Positions 50,470 to 59,196 of a stretch of 64,000 nucleotides of DNA are shown one piece after another; the first letter of the stretch is position 1, and each line of letters opens with the position of its first letter. Made by a program: the position numbers and the translations under genes. Origin of the DNA: Lutimaribacter salitolerans (lineage in GTDB: Bacteria > Pseudomonadota > Alphaproteobacteria > Rhodobacterales > Rhodobacteraceae); the NCBI RefSeq assembly GCF_042677865.1, contig NZ_JBHUDD010000043.1, forward strand, positions 1-64,000, in the 5' to 3' direction. Under the pieces are notes generated by a model. It was given only the letters and a program-made list of their open reading frames with translations, was not told the DNA's origin and did no database searches.

Positions 50470-51477
50470 ATGACAGATGCCCCCCTCATAGATCCCTTCG
50501 CGCGCCCGATTTCCTACCTGCGCGTCTCGGTCACCGACCGCTGCGATTTCCGCTGCGTCTATTGCATGTCCGAAAACATGACCTTTCTGCCCAAGAAAGA
50601 GCTGCTGACGCTGGAAGAACTGGATCGCATGTGCACCACCTTCATCAAGATGGGAGTGGAAAAGCTGCGCATCACCGGGGGCGAGCCGCTGGTGCGGCGG
50701 GGAATCATGGGGTTCTTCGACGCCATGACCCGCCATCTCGACAGCGGTGCGCTGCGCGAACTGACGCTGACCACCAATGGCAGCCAGCTTGACCGCTTTG
50801 CCGCCGACCTCTTTGCCGCCGGGGTACGCCGCGTGAACGTGTCGATGGACACGCTGGACGAAAAGAAATTCGCCGACATCACCCGCTGGGGCCGCCTGCC
50901 CCAGGTGCTGCGCGGCATCGACGCCGCACAGGCGGCGGGCCTGCGGGTCAAGATCAACGCCGTGGCTCTGAAGGGTTTCAACGAGGATGAGCTGCTGCGC
51001 ATGACCGAATGGTGCGCCGCGCGGGACATGGACCTGACCTGGATCGAGGTCATGCCGATGGGCGACATCGGCAACGAGGACCGGCTGGATCAGTACTGGC
51101 CCCTGCGCGACCTGCGTGCCACGCTGGGCCAGCATTACACACTGACCGATCTGGCCGAGCGCACGGGCGGCCCCGCGCGCTATGTCCGGATCGAGGAAAC
51201 GGGCCAGAAAATCGGCTTCATCACGCCGCTGACCCATAACTTCTGCGAAAGCTGCAACCGCGTGCGCCTGACCTGCACCGGCGAGCTGTACATGTGCCTG
51301 GGCCAGGAGGACATGGCCGACCTGCGCGCGCCCCTGCGCGCCAGCCCTGACAACGCCGCGCTGGAACAGGCCATCCGCGCCGCCATCGCGCGCAAGCCCA
51401 AGGGCCATGATTTCGACTATTCCCGCCAGTCGGTCGATGGCCGCGTCACCCGCCACATGAGCCATACGGGCGGGTAA
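50470..51477 (+). CDS. moaA: GTP 3',8-cyclase MoaA (molybdenum cofactor synthesis)
   Basis: Radical SAM enzyme that rearranges GTP to the cyclic pyranopterin precursor together with MoaC. 335 aa. The N-terminal cluster motif is CDFRCVYC (Cys residues about 25-32), followed by RITGGEPLVRRG. The C-terminal [4Fe-4S] cluster binds through CESCNRVRLTCTGELYMCLG. The C-terminal GG tail (HTGG) is present. Other mo genes are not in the window. It is followed four bases later by waaA. Confidence 0.97.
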   Translation: MTDAPLIDPFARPISYLRVSVTDRCDFRCVYCMSENMTFLPKKELLTLEELDRMCTTFIKMGVEKLRITGGEPLVRRGIMGFFDAMTRHLDSGALRELTLTTNGSQLDRFAADLFAAGVRRVNVSMDTLDEKKFADITRWGRLPQVLRGIDAAQAAGLRVKINAVALKGFNEDELLRMTEWCAARDMDLTWIEVMPMGDIGNEDRLDQYWPLRDLRATLGQHYTLTDLAERTGGPARYVRIEETGQKIGFITPLTHNFCESCNRVRLTCTGELYMCLGQEDMADLRAPLRASPDNAALEQAIRAAIARKPKGHDFDYSRQSVDGRVTRHMSHTGG

Positions 51478-51481
51478 CTCC

Positions 51482-52675
51482 GTGACACCGCCTCTGGTCA
51501 GCGCATATCGCGGCGTCACCACGCTCGCCCCTTGGTTGCTGGCCGGACTGGCCCGCCGCGCCCATGCGCGTCAAGGCGCACCGGCCCACCGTCTGACCGA
51601 ACGCCTTGGCCGCGCGACGCTGGATCGCCCGGCTGGCCGGCTGATCTGGCTGCACGCCGCCTCGGTCGGAGAGGTGCAATCGCTGGTCGCCCTTGCCCCA
51701 CTGCTGGCCGATGACGCAAAGCTGCTGGTCACGACCGCCACCCAGACCGGGGCCGGGCGCGCCGCCAGCGCCTTGCCGCCCGAAACCCTGCATCAGTTTC
51801 AACCGATCGACACGCCTGCACCTGTCGCGAGGTTCCTGTCGCACTGGTCCCCCGATCTGGCCGTGATGGTCGAGGCCGACATGCCCCCCAACATGCTGTC
51901 TGCCCTGAACCGGCGCGGCATTCCCGCCGCCCTGATCGGCGCGCGCCCGTCGAAAACGCGGCGGCGCTTTCCCAAAACCGCACGCGCGCTTCTGAGCCGT
52001 TTCGATCTGATCACCGCCAGCGCCGCATCGGTCGCGCAGGAAATGACCGCGCTAGGCCTGCGCGTGGCCGTGGTCGAGGATCTCAAAAGTGCTGCACTGC
52101 CCGCATCCGCGCCCCGTCCGGACTGGTCGCGCGCGCCGGAGGCCCGAGCGACATGGCTCGCCGCCTCGACCCACCCCGAAGATGAAGAGATCGTGTTCGC
52201 CGCGCATGACGCGCTTCTGGCCAGACACCCGGACACCCTGCTGCTGATCGCGCCGCGGCATCCGCGCCCCGACCGGGGCTGGCTGCCCGCGCGGTTCCGG
52301 GCGGTCTGGCACTCCGACGGTCTGCCCCCGCAGCCCGACACCAATGTCTATGTCATGGATGCCTTCGGCCAGATGCCCGGGCTGCATGCCGCCACTTCGG
52401 TGTGCCTGATCGGCGGAACCTTCGGCAATCGTGGCGGCCACAGCCCGTGGGAAGCAGCCGCCGCTGGCAATCACATCCTGACCGGACCGGATATCGGCAA
52501 CAACAAACCGGCATTCGACAGGCTGGCACATCACATCGTCCAGACCCCGACCGAGATGACTGCCGCCATCGAACGCGCCTGGACCCTGCCGCCCAACACC
52601 CCGCCCGAAACGCTGGCAGCGCCCACACAAACCGCCGCCGCCCTGCGGGCGCTGATAAAAGGAAGGGTCGCGTGA
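51482..52675 (+). CDS. waaA: 3-deoxy-D-manno-octulosonic acid (Kdo) transferase
   Basis: Adds Kdo to lipid IVA at the inner membrane, building the LPS inner core. 397 aa with GTG start at 51482. Family motifs: IWLHAASVGEVQSL near residue 57 (catalytic glutamate), VMVEADMPPNMLSAL, LAASTHPEDEEIVFAAH, LLIAPRHPRPDR and GGTFGNRGGHSPWEAAAAGNHIL. No clear N-terminal membrane helix is visible, though the hydrophobic start (TTLAPWLLAGLARRAH) could bind the membrane. Stop overlaps the next start as GTGA. Confidence 0.94.
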   Translation: MTPPLVSAYRGVTTLAPWLLAGLARRAHARQGAPAHRLTERLGRATLDRPAGRLIWLHAASVGEVQSLVALAPLLADDAKLLVTTATQTGAGRAASALPPETLHQFQPIDTPAPVARFLSHWSPDLAVMVEADMPPNMLSALNRRGIPAALIGARPSKTRRRFPKTARALLSRFDLITASAASVAQEMTALGLRVAVVEDLKSAALPASAPRPDWSRAPEARATWLAASTHPEDEEIVFAAHDALLARHPDTLLLIAPRHPRPDRGWLPARFRAVWHSDGLPPQPDTNVYVMDAFGQMPGLHAATSVCLIGGTFGNRGGHSPWEAAAAGNHILTGPDIGNNKPAFDRLAHHIVQTPTEMTAAIERAWTLPPNTPPETLAAPTQTAAALRALIKGRVA

Positions 52676-53763
52676 CACCTTGGCTCAATATCGCGCTGGC
52701 GTCCAAACTCTGCCAAGCCTCGCGCAGAACGGAACTTGAGGCTTTGCTGCAACACCGGACGTCAACCTCAAGAAAGCCCGATGTTATCGTAGCCACGCCC
52801 CGGCGGTTCCTTTCCCTGCGAAAACTCGTCAAACCGAATGACGCCGTCGACGCCATGCTTCGCATCATGCACACCTGCTTTGCACAAAGCCGCGAATTGG
52901 GGCTGGACTATACGCTTGCGCTGTCGGATCACCCCACCGCGTTGCCTTCGGCGAAACTGTACCTGTCGCATCACACGATCAATTCACCGGCTTTCGAAGT
53001 GATCGCATCCCGAGGCACAACGATCCGGCATTTCAAGGCTGCCGATCTTCCGGGGTATACGTGCCTTGATCCCATGGGGTTTGCCGGATGGTCATCACTT
53101 GCGGACAAGCAGGCGGCGGATTTCGACCAACCAGATCGTGCAAAGGCCGAGATCGACGCATTCTACATGCAGTCCAAGGCCCAAGTGTCATCTGGAGCAC
53201 AGTCCAAGTACAAGCAATCCCGGATCGCCGAGGACCTTCCACCGAAGTTTGTTTTCGTGGCTCTGCAGACGATAGGCGACATGGTACAGCGTCAGGCCTA
53301 CATGCCTATGTTGACAATGCTTGAGCTGGTGGTTGAACGCTTCTCGGGTACGGAAATCCAGGTGGTGATCAAACGTCATCCCAAATGTAGCAGCACCCGA
53401 GTCACCAAGGCGCTTAAGGCTTTGCAGAATATGCCCGGCGTCAAGATAACCACCAATTCGATCCACAACATCTTGGCACGCGCCCAAGCGATATTCACCG
53501 TCAATTCCGGCGTCGGCGGCGAGGCCATAATTTACGATCTCCCGCTGTACTGCTTTGGCAAGGCGGATTACGCCGCAGTCGCACATCAGGTGCGGAGCCG
53601 GGATGACCTGTACAGGTTGACCACCCCTATAAGACCGGCCTGCACAGATATGCAGCGCAGGAATTTTCTTTTCCACTACAGGAATATCTACCAGATTCGC
53701 CACAACTCCGATCTTCCTGACCGTTTGCGTCAGTTGATCGCCGAGAAGGCCGTCAGCCGCTGA
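52672..53763 (+). CDS. Capsule-synthesis-like glycan protein (KpsS/KpsC-type family, tentative)
   Basis: A 363-aa protein starting with GTG at 52672 (GTGA overlap with waaA, GGAAGG ribosome-binding site). The C-terminal block HPKCSSTRVTKALKALQ...NSIHNILARAQAIFTVNSGVGGEAIIYDLPLYCFGKADYA resembles the Capsule_synth family, in which KpsC/KpsS act as Kdo transferases. That fits a gene next to waaA. The upstream part (TPRRFLSLRKLVKPNDAVDAM, SHHTINSPAFEVIASRG) is not familiar to me. The base composition is clearly poorer in GC than flanking genes, suggesting recent transfer. Its 3' end overlaps the opposing gene by 11 bp. Confidence 0.75.
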   Translation: MTPWLNIALASKLCQASRRTELEALLQHRTSTSRKPDVIVATPRRFLSLRKLVKPNDAVDAMLRIMHTCFAQSRELGLDYTLALSDHPTALPSAKLYLSHHTINSPAFEVIASRGTTIRHFKAADLPGYTCLDPMGFAGWSSLADKQAADFDQPDRAKAEIDAFYMQSKAQVSSGAQSKYKQSRIAEDLPPKFVFVALQTIGDMVQRQAYMPMLTMLELVVERFSGTEIQVVIKRHPKCSSTRVTKALKALQNMPGVKITTNSIHNILARAQAIFTVNSGVGGEAIIYDLPLYCFGKADYAAVAHQVRSRDDLYRLTTPIRPACTDMQRRNFLFHYRNIYQIRHNSDLPDRLRQLIAEKAVSR

Positions 53764-55201
53764 AATCCGTCAAACCCGGTGTCGTCGCCGACAGGCGGGC
53801 AAGCTCATGTTTCACCGCACCGTCTGCTGCGGCCATTTTCCGCAAAGTTGCAGTCGACCGGTCTCGATCTTCGAGTATCCCGTCCAGAAGCGGGGCCAGA
53901 ATGGCCAGCATTGACCTGTTCTTGCCCAGACGTTTGCCAGGCAAGGCGCGGCTTGGCTTCTCGCCTTTGCCGCGCCCGAAGGCATGATACCGCGCAAGTA
54001 TCTCGGGCGTCAGACGGTACGGCGGAAGGCCATCCTCGAATTTGTCCAGCCGTTCGCCATTGATGATACCGGCAATGTGATGTTGCGCGCGAAGGATAGT
54101 CTCGCGGATTAGGCGGACTTGCGCAGCGATTGCCGCGCGCTCTGACTGCTCGTTCGCCGACACCTCGACTGCCTCGGTCACGATCGCATCGATGTCGGCA
54201 AACCGATGAACCGGTCGGCTCGAACCCAAAAGAGAGGCCAATCCCTCGTTCTTGAACGAATTGCCCGTGAGAATAATGTTCGGCGTGCCTGCCGCTGCGG
54301 CCAAAATCGACATGTGATACCGCCCCGACAACAAAAATTTGCACTGCGCAAACAGGCCGGTGACCTGCGCATATCTTGCATTGAACGGGACTTGGGCATA
54401 GGTTCCGCGCTTCCATTTCAGCAATGCGCGCAGTGTCATCCTATAGTCCCGCGACAAGGCGAGCAGCGGCTTGAGCCCGGTGGCCTCGCGGATCATTTCC
54501 ACCTGTTTCATGATAAGCGCATAGCGATCCGGGTCTTTCAATGCCGACCCGGACACCGCAAAGTAACCCTCTCCTTGAGCAAGAGGGGTCTTGGGCAGGT
54601 CGGCCTTGGGCGACAAGAAAGCCAAATCTGGCACATAGGCCGCATCTGTCACGCCGTTTTGACGTGCAAGCGCAACGGATGCGCCCTCGCGAAACCCTGA
54701 AAAGTCAAAGCTTCCAAAAGCTTCACTCGCGTTTTTCCGCACGACCTCTTCGTGAGAATAAAACGACTGATTCAGGGAAATCACCATGCGGTTCCACGCA
54801 TGCTTTGCCACGAATGGCAACAGCATAAGACGCGGTCCTCGGGCGAAATTCGCCCCCAAACCCATCGTACCTTCGGCCTGAAACACGACCAGGTCGGAAC
54901 GTTTGACAATGTCCGCCCAAAAGCCATACCGCTCGACGCACGCCTGCTCAAGATACCTCAGAGATGAACCGGCCTCGGCTGTCTGCTGCGAAACCTTGGT
55001 AAAGGCACCATAGACTTTATCTAGCTCTTGGTCGTACCGCACATCAACACGCGAGGACGGCAGCAGCGGAACGAAACTGAAGTCAAGAGCCTCGTCCGAC
55101 GCAAAGCACCCTGCGATGAACTTCACAAGCTCGACGCTGGTGGCCTGACACCCCCAATTGCCTCGAAATCCTGTGAAGTTGATGATCGCGATGCGCTTCA
55201 T
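53753..55201 (-). CDS. Polysaccharide pyruvyl transferase family protein
   Basis: A 482-aa protein. It starts MKRIAIINFTGFRGNWGCQATSVELVKF, the usual beginning of pyruvyl transferase/CsaB-like proteins (glycine/asparagine-rich loop). Then come SDLVVFQAEGTMGLGANF, YVPDLAFLSPK and KFLLSGRYHMSILAAAAGTPNIILTGNSFKNEGL, the typical R/H-containing donor-side motif. Such enzymes move pyruvate from PEP to a sugar of an exopolysaccharide or wall polymer. The last about 110 residues are a charged helical extension. GC is lower than the surroundings. Convergent, overlapping the previous gene's 3' end. Confidence 0.86.
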   Translation of the reverse strand: MKRIAIINFTGFRGNWGCQATSVELVKFIAGCFASDEALDFSFVPLLPSSRVDVRYDQELDKVYGAFTKVSQQTAEAGSSLRYLEQACVERYGFWADIVKRSDLVVFQAEGTMGLGANFARGPRLMLLPFVAKHAWNRMVISLNQSFYSHEEVVRKNASEAFGSFDFSGFREGASVALARQNGVTDAAYVPDLAFLSPKADLPKTPLAQGEGYFAVSGSALKDPDRYALIMKQVEMIREATGLKPLLALSRDYRMTLRALLKWKRGTYAQVPFNARYAQVTGLFAQCKFLLSGRYHMSILAAAAGTPNIILTGNSFKNEGLASLLGSSRPVHRFADIDAIVTEAVEVSANEQSERAAIAAQVRLIRETILRAQHHIAGIINGERLDKFEDGLPPYRLTPEILARYHAFGRGKGEKPSRALPGKRLGKNRSMLAILAPLLDGILEDRDRSTATLRKMAAADGAVKHELARLSATTPGLTDFSG

Positions 55202-55217
55202 ATCCGTGCATCCAGCC

Positions 55218-56381
55218 TCAGGCTGCCGGCATCCGGCGTTCGACCAGTTCGGCGTACCACGAGCAGCCCGCAGGGATCGTCTCGTCATTGAAGTTGTACT
55301 CGGGGTGGTGCACCATCGCCGTGTCCCCATTGCCCACGATGATATAGGCGCCGGGCCGCTCTTCGAGCATGAAGGCGAAATCCTCGCCCCCCATCACCAG
55401 CGGCGCGTCATGGCAAATGCCCGACACCGATTTCGCCACCTCGGTAGCGAACTCCGTCGGCTCGTCATGGTTGACCATCACCGGGTAGTTGCGGAAATAA
55501 TCCAGCTTGATGGTGCCGCCGAACGTGGCCGCCACCCCGTCGCAGATCGCCTGCATCCGGCTTTCCGCCAGATCGCGCAGCTCGTTCGACAGGGTGCGCA
55601 CGGTGCCCTTGATCGACACCCGCTGCGGGATCACGTTGAACGCCTTGCTGGAGGTCTCGAAGGACGTGATCGACACCACGATCTGCCCCACCGGATCGGA
55701 ATTGCGCGAGACGATGCTTTGCATCGCGGTCACCAGATGCGCCGCCATCAGCGTGGTATCCACCGTGTCCTGCGGCTTGGCCGCGTGCCCGCCACGCCCC
55801 TCGCACTCGATCTCGATCAGGTCGGTCGCGGCAAAGAACGGCCCCGGGCGGATGGCGAACTGCCCCACGGGCAGGCCGGGCCAGTTGTGCATCCCGTACA
55901 CTTCCTGAATGCCCCATCGGTCCATCATGCCATCGGCGCACATCTCGCGCCCGCCACCGCCGCCCTCTTCTGCGGGCTGAAAGATCACCACCACGGTGCC
56001 GTCGAAATTGCGCGTCTCCGACAGGTATTTCGCCGCGCCCAGCAACATGGCGGTGTGGCCGTCATGGCCGCAGGCATGCATTGCACCGGGCGTCTTGGAG
56101 GCATAGTCCAGCCCGGTCTGCTCGTGGATCGGCAGCGCGTCCATGTCCGCGCGCAGGCCCACCACCTTGCCGCTGTCGGTGCTCTTGCCCCGGATCACGC
56201 CAACGACGCCGGTCTTGCCGATCCCCTCGACCACCTCGTCACAGCCGAATGCGCGCAGCTTTTCGGCCACCAGCGCGCTGGTGCGGTGGGTTTCGAACAG
56301 GATCTCGGGGTTTTCGTGCAAATCCCGGCGCCATTCGGTGATTTCATCGTGCAATTCTGCAAAGCGGTTCTTGACTGGCAT
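55218..56381 (-). CDS. M20D-family amidohydrolase (hippurate hydrolase-like), copy 1
   Basis: A 387-aa zinc peptidase-fold hydrolase. Metal ligands are visible in GLRADMDALP, HACGHDGHTAMLL (Cys-His-Asp segment), FQPAEEGGGGGREM, the HNW segment and a distal histidine near PLVMGGEDFAFMLE. M20D enzymes remove acyl groups from N-acyl amino acids or related conjugates. The neighbouring gene (56457-57629) is a close paralogue: both begin MPV(K/R)NR(F/L)AE(L/M)HDEIT. Part of a minus-strand group with an ABC ATPase; the true substrate is not deducible. Confidence 0.9.
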   Translation of the reverse strand: MPVKNRFAELHDEITEWRRDLHENPEILFETHRTSALVAEKLRAFGCDEVVEGIGKTGVVGVIRGKSTDSGKVVGLRADMDALPIHEQTGLDYASKTPGAMHACGHDGHTAMLLGAAKYLSETRNFDGTVVVIFQPAEEGGGGGREMCADGMMDRWGIQEVYGMHNWPGLPVGQFAIRPGPFFAATDLIEIECEGRGGHAAKPQDTVDTTLMAAHLVTAMQSIVSRNSDPVGQIVVSITSFETSSKAFNVIPQRVSIKGTVRTLSNELRDLAESRMQAICDGVAATFGGTIKLDYFRNYPVMVNHDEPTEFATEVAKSVSGICHDAPLVMGGEDFAFMLEERPGAYIIVGNGDTAMVHHPEYNFNDETIPAGCSWYAELVERRMPAA

Positions 56382-56456
56382 GTCCTGCCCTCCTGATCTG
56401 GTGTTTGGTGCTACCCTGTTGGGGTGGCGCGGAAATGTCCAGCCACCCCGCGCCGA

Positions 56457-57629
56457 TCACACCGCCTGCATGCGCCGCTCGACCAGTTCGGCAAACCAGC
56501 TGCATCCGACCGGAATGGCATCATCGTTGAAATCATAGGCCGGGTGATGACACATCGCCGTGTCTCCGTTGCCGAGGAAAATATACGCGCCCGGTCGCGC
56601 CTCCAGCATATAGGCGAAATCCTCGGCCGGCATCACCGGCGGGGTATTGCGGTCCACCTTGTCGGGGCCCACCACGGCCTCGGCACAGTCGGCGGCAAAC
56701 TCGGCCTGCGCGGCATGGTTCACCGTGGGCGGATAGCCACGATCATACTGCACATGCGCCACCGCGCCGTGGCTCGCGGCAATGCCGGTGGTCAGGGCGG
56801 TCAGGCGCTCCTGCACCAGATCGCGCATGTCGGCATCGAAACAGCGCACCGTGCCGCGCAGCTTGACGGAATGCGAGATCACGTTCTGCGTGTCGCTTTC
56901 GGTCATGAAGGTCGCCACCGTCAGCACCGCATGTTTCACCGGGTCCACGTTGCGCGACACGATCGCGTTCAGCGCCTGCACGATCTGGCTGCCCACCAGC
57001 ACCAGGTCGATCGCCTGATGCGGCACGGCGGCGTGACCGCCCTTGCCCTCCAGCCGGATGGTGAACTCGTCCGCCGAGGCCAGCAGCGGCCCCGACCGGA
57101 TCGCGAACTGCCCCACGGCCATGCCCGGCATGTTGTGCAGACCATACACCTCCTGCACGTTCCAGCGGTCCATCACGCCGTCATTGACCATCTCCAGACC
57201 GCCCGCACCCCCCTCTTCGGCAGGCTGGAACAACAGCACCACGGTGCCGTCGAAATTGCGCGTCTCGGCCAGGTACTGCGCGGCCCCCAGCAGGATCGCG
57301 GTGTGCCCGTCATGGCCGCAGGCATGCATCGCACCGGGCGTCCTTGAGGCATACTCCAGCCCGGTGATCTCCTCCATCGGCAGCGCATCCATGTCGGCGC
57401 GCAGGGCGATCACCCGTCCCGTCCCGGTCGAGCGCCCCCGGATCACGCCCACCACGCCGGTCCGCCCGATGCCCTCGACGACCTCGTCACAGCCAAAGCT
57501 GCGCAGCTTTTCCGCCACGACCCCGGCGGTGCGATGCACGTCGAACAGGATTTCGGGATGTTCATGCAGATCGCGCCGCCATGCGGTGATCTCGTCGTGC
57601 ATTTCGGCCAGTCGGTTTCTTACGGGCAT
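56457..57629 (-). CDS. M20D-family amidohydrolase (hippurate hydrolase-like), copy 2
   Basis: A 390-aa paralogue of the downstream gene with the same metal motifs (ALRADMDALP, HACGHDGHTAILL, FQPAEEGGAGGLEM, PVMPAEDFAYMLE). Differences concentrate in the middle dimerisation/lid domain (ADEFTIRLEGKGGHAAVPHQAID against ATDLIEIECEGRGGHAAKPQDTVD), so the two may prefer different N-acyl substrates. The start MPVRNRLAEMHDE at 57629 was chosen; the frame to 57683 reads into the repeat region. A 75-nt gap separates the copies. Confidence 0.9.
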   Translation of the reverse strand: MPVRNRLAEMHDEITAWRRDLHEHPEILFDVHRTAGVVAEKLRSFGCDEVVEGIGRTGVVGVIRGRSTGTGRVIALRADMDALPMEEITGLEYASRTPGAMHACGHDGHTAILLGAAQYLAETRNFDGTVVLLFQPAEEGGAGGLEMVNDGVMDRWNVQEVYGLHNMPGMAVGQFAIRSGPLLASADEFTIRLEGKGGHAAVPHQAIDLVLVGSQIVQALNAIVSRNVDPVKHAVLTVATFMTESDTQNVISHSVKLRGTVRCFDADMRDLVQERLTALTTGIAASHGAVAHVQYDRGYPPTVNHAAQAEFAADCAEAVVGPDKVDRNTPPVMPAEDFAYMLEARPGAYIFLGNGDTAMCHHPAYDFNDDAIPVGCSWFAELVERRMQAV

Positions 57630-57735
57630 CGCGTCTCTCCTCGTGCTTGCGTCCGCAGCCTGCCCCAAGCCCCTGACCGCCACAAGCGGACAACGCGCCT
57701 CCTCTTCCTCTCTCTGGAAATATCCCGGGGGGTCC

Positions 57736-57790
57736 GGGGGGCTGGCCCCCCGCTTGTCGTGCGGTGCGGGGGGCTGGCCCCCCGCTTGTC
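57736..57790. repeat. Two direct copies of a 23-bp G/C palindromic unit
   Basis: The unit GGGGGGCTGGCCCCCC plus CGCTTGTC-type tail occurs at 57736-57758 and again at 57768-57790 (32-nt period); a third partial copy follows near 57801-57816. Each unit is itself an inverted repeat. It lies between the oxidoreductase stop and the amidohydrolase start, and the preceding AATATCCCGGGG matches 37409 onward. Confidence 0.75.
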
Positions 57791-57846
57791 CGCGGGATGA
57801 GGGGGACAGCCCCCCGCCTTTGGTTCGGCGCGACCCTCAAGCCTGG

Positions 57847-59196
57847 CTAGAGGTTCGGCCCCGGCACGATCGGCGAGCCATCGGAAAAACGCCCCCAGCG
57901 GAACCGCGTCATGTCATGGCCCGCATCCTCGCCCGCCACCATGTCGGCCACGATCCGGCCAAAGGCAGGCCCGATGCCAAAGCCGTGCCCGCACAAGCCC
58001 GTGGCCACCAACAGACCCGGCAGGTCGGCGCAGTGATCCACCACCGGCACCACGTCGGGCGTGGTGTCGATCATGCCCGCCCAGCCCGCCGCCATCCCCG
58101 GATCGCCCGCGCCGGGAAAGGTGTCGGCAAACCGCCGCCGCGCCTTTTCCAGACGCGCAGGCCGGGGGGACGGGTTCAGCACGCGCATCCGCTCGAACGG
58201 GGTCTGCTGATCGGGCTGCCAGCGGCGCGCCGTGCCCCAGGCATCGGGATGGCCACGCGGCGGCAGCCCCCGAAACGACACTTCGAACCCGCCCGCGCGC
58301 AGCAGCGGCATGAACGCGCGCAGGTGGCGAAACGCCTCCGGCCCGATGAAAAACTCCGACGCGGTGGATGGCGCGACCGAGTATCCGCCATCCGCCCGCC
58401 TGCGCCACGCGATCCGTGAATCCGTGGCTCCGCCGCCGTGCACATCCGGGCAGCTTTCTGTTGCCAGCACCGTCGCGCGCACCGAAAGCTGAGGCAGCGA
58501 CACGCCATGATTGCCCAGAAACAGCGCCGACCACGCGCCGCCGGCCAGCACCACATCGGGCGCCGCAATCCGCCCCCGTTCGGTCATCACCCCGGCCACG
58601 CGCCCCGCCGCCATGTCCAGACAGCGCACGGCGCAGCCCTCGCGGATCACCACCCCCTCGGCCACCGCCAGCCGCGCCAGTTCGGGCACCGCCTGCCATG
58701 GCTCGCCCTTCATGTCGCTGGCGGTGTGCAACGCGCCGACCCAGTCGCCCCGCGCGCCGGGCAGCATCGCGCGCACCGCGCCCGCGTCCAGCAACCGGCT
58801 GTCCAGCCCGTCAAACCCCTGCGCATCCTTCAGCCAGTCGGCATAGCGCGCCATGTCGGCCTGGTTGCGCGCCAGATAGCTGACGCCCACCGTTGCGATC
58901 CCCAGCCGCCCGCCACAGGCCTGATCCAGCGCGCGCCAAAGCTGCCGCGATTCCAGCGAGATCGGGATCTCCGCAACATCGCGCCCCTGCGTCCGGATCC
59001 AGCCCCAGTTGCGGCTGGATTGCTCTGCCGCCACGCGGCCCTTTTCCAGCACGACAACCCGCCGCCCCTTGCGGGCCTGATAGAGCGCCGCGCAAATCCC
59101 GATCACACCGCCCCCGATCACCACGCAATCGGTGGCCTCGGGCAGCGGCCCGTCATGCTCGGGCGGGGTCTGCACCTTGAAAGGAAAGCCGCTCAC
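57847..59196 (-). CDS. FAD-dependent oxidoreductase of the DAO family
   Basis: A 449-aa D-amino-acid-oxidase/sarcosine-oxidase-like protein. The N-terminal Rossmann motif CVVIGGGVIGICAALYQARKGRRVVVLEKG begins near residue 25, followed by SSRNWGWIRTQGRD. FAD-domain closing motifs occur at the C-terminus (DVVPVVDHCADLPGLLVATGLCGHGFGIGPAFG). It oxidises an amine such as an N-methyl or D-amino acid, passing electrons to oxygen or a carrier; the exact substrate is not visible. It overlaps argE by four bases. Confidence 0.9.
   Translation of the reverse strand: MSGFPFKVQTPPEHDGPLPEATDCVVIGGGVIGICAALYQARKGRRVVVLEKGRVAAEQSSRNWGWIRTQGRDVAEIPISLESRQLWRALDQACGGRLGIATVGVSYLARNQADMARYADWLKDAQGFDGLDSRLLDAGAVRAMLPGARGDWVGALHTASDMKGEPWQAVPELARLAVAEGVVIREGCAVRCLDMAAGRVAGVMTERGRIAAPDVVLAGGAWSALFLGNHGVSLPQLSVRATVLATESCPDVHGGGATDSRIAWRRRADGGYSVAPSTASEFFIGPEAFRHLRAFMPLLRAGGFEVSFRGLPPRGHPDAWGTARRWQPDQQTPFERMRVLNPSPRPARLEKARRRFADTFPGAGDPGMAAGWAGMIDTTPDVVPVVDHCADLPGLLVATGLCGHGFGIGPAFGRIVADMVAGEDAGHDMTRFRWGRFSDGSPIVPGPNL

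Noticed and set aside
55218..57629. Assembly duplication as the cause of two similar amidohydrolases
   Set aside because: They differ at many positions across their length and have different flanks, so they are true paralogues.
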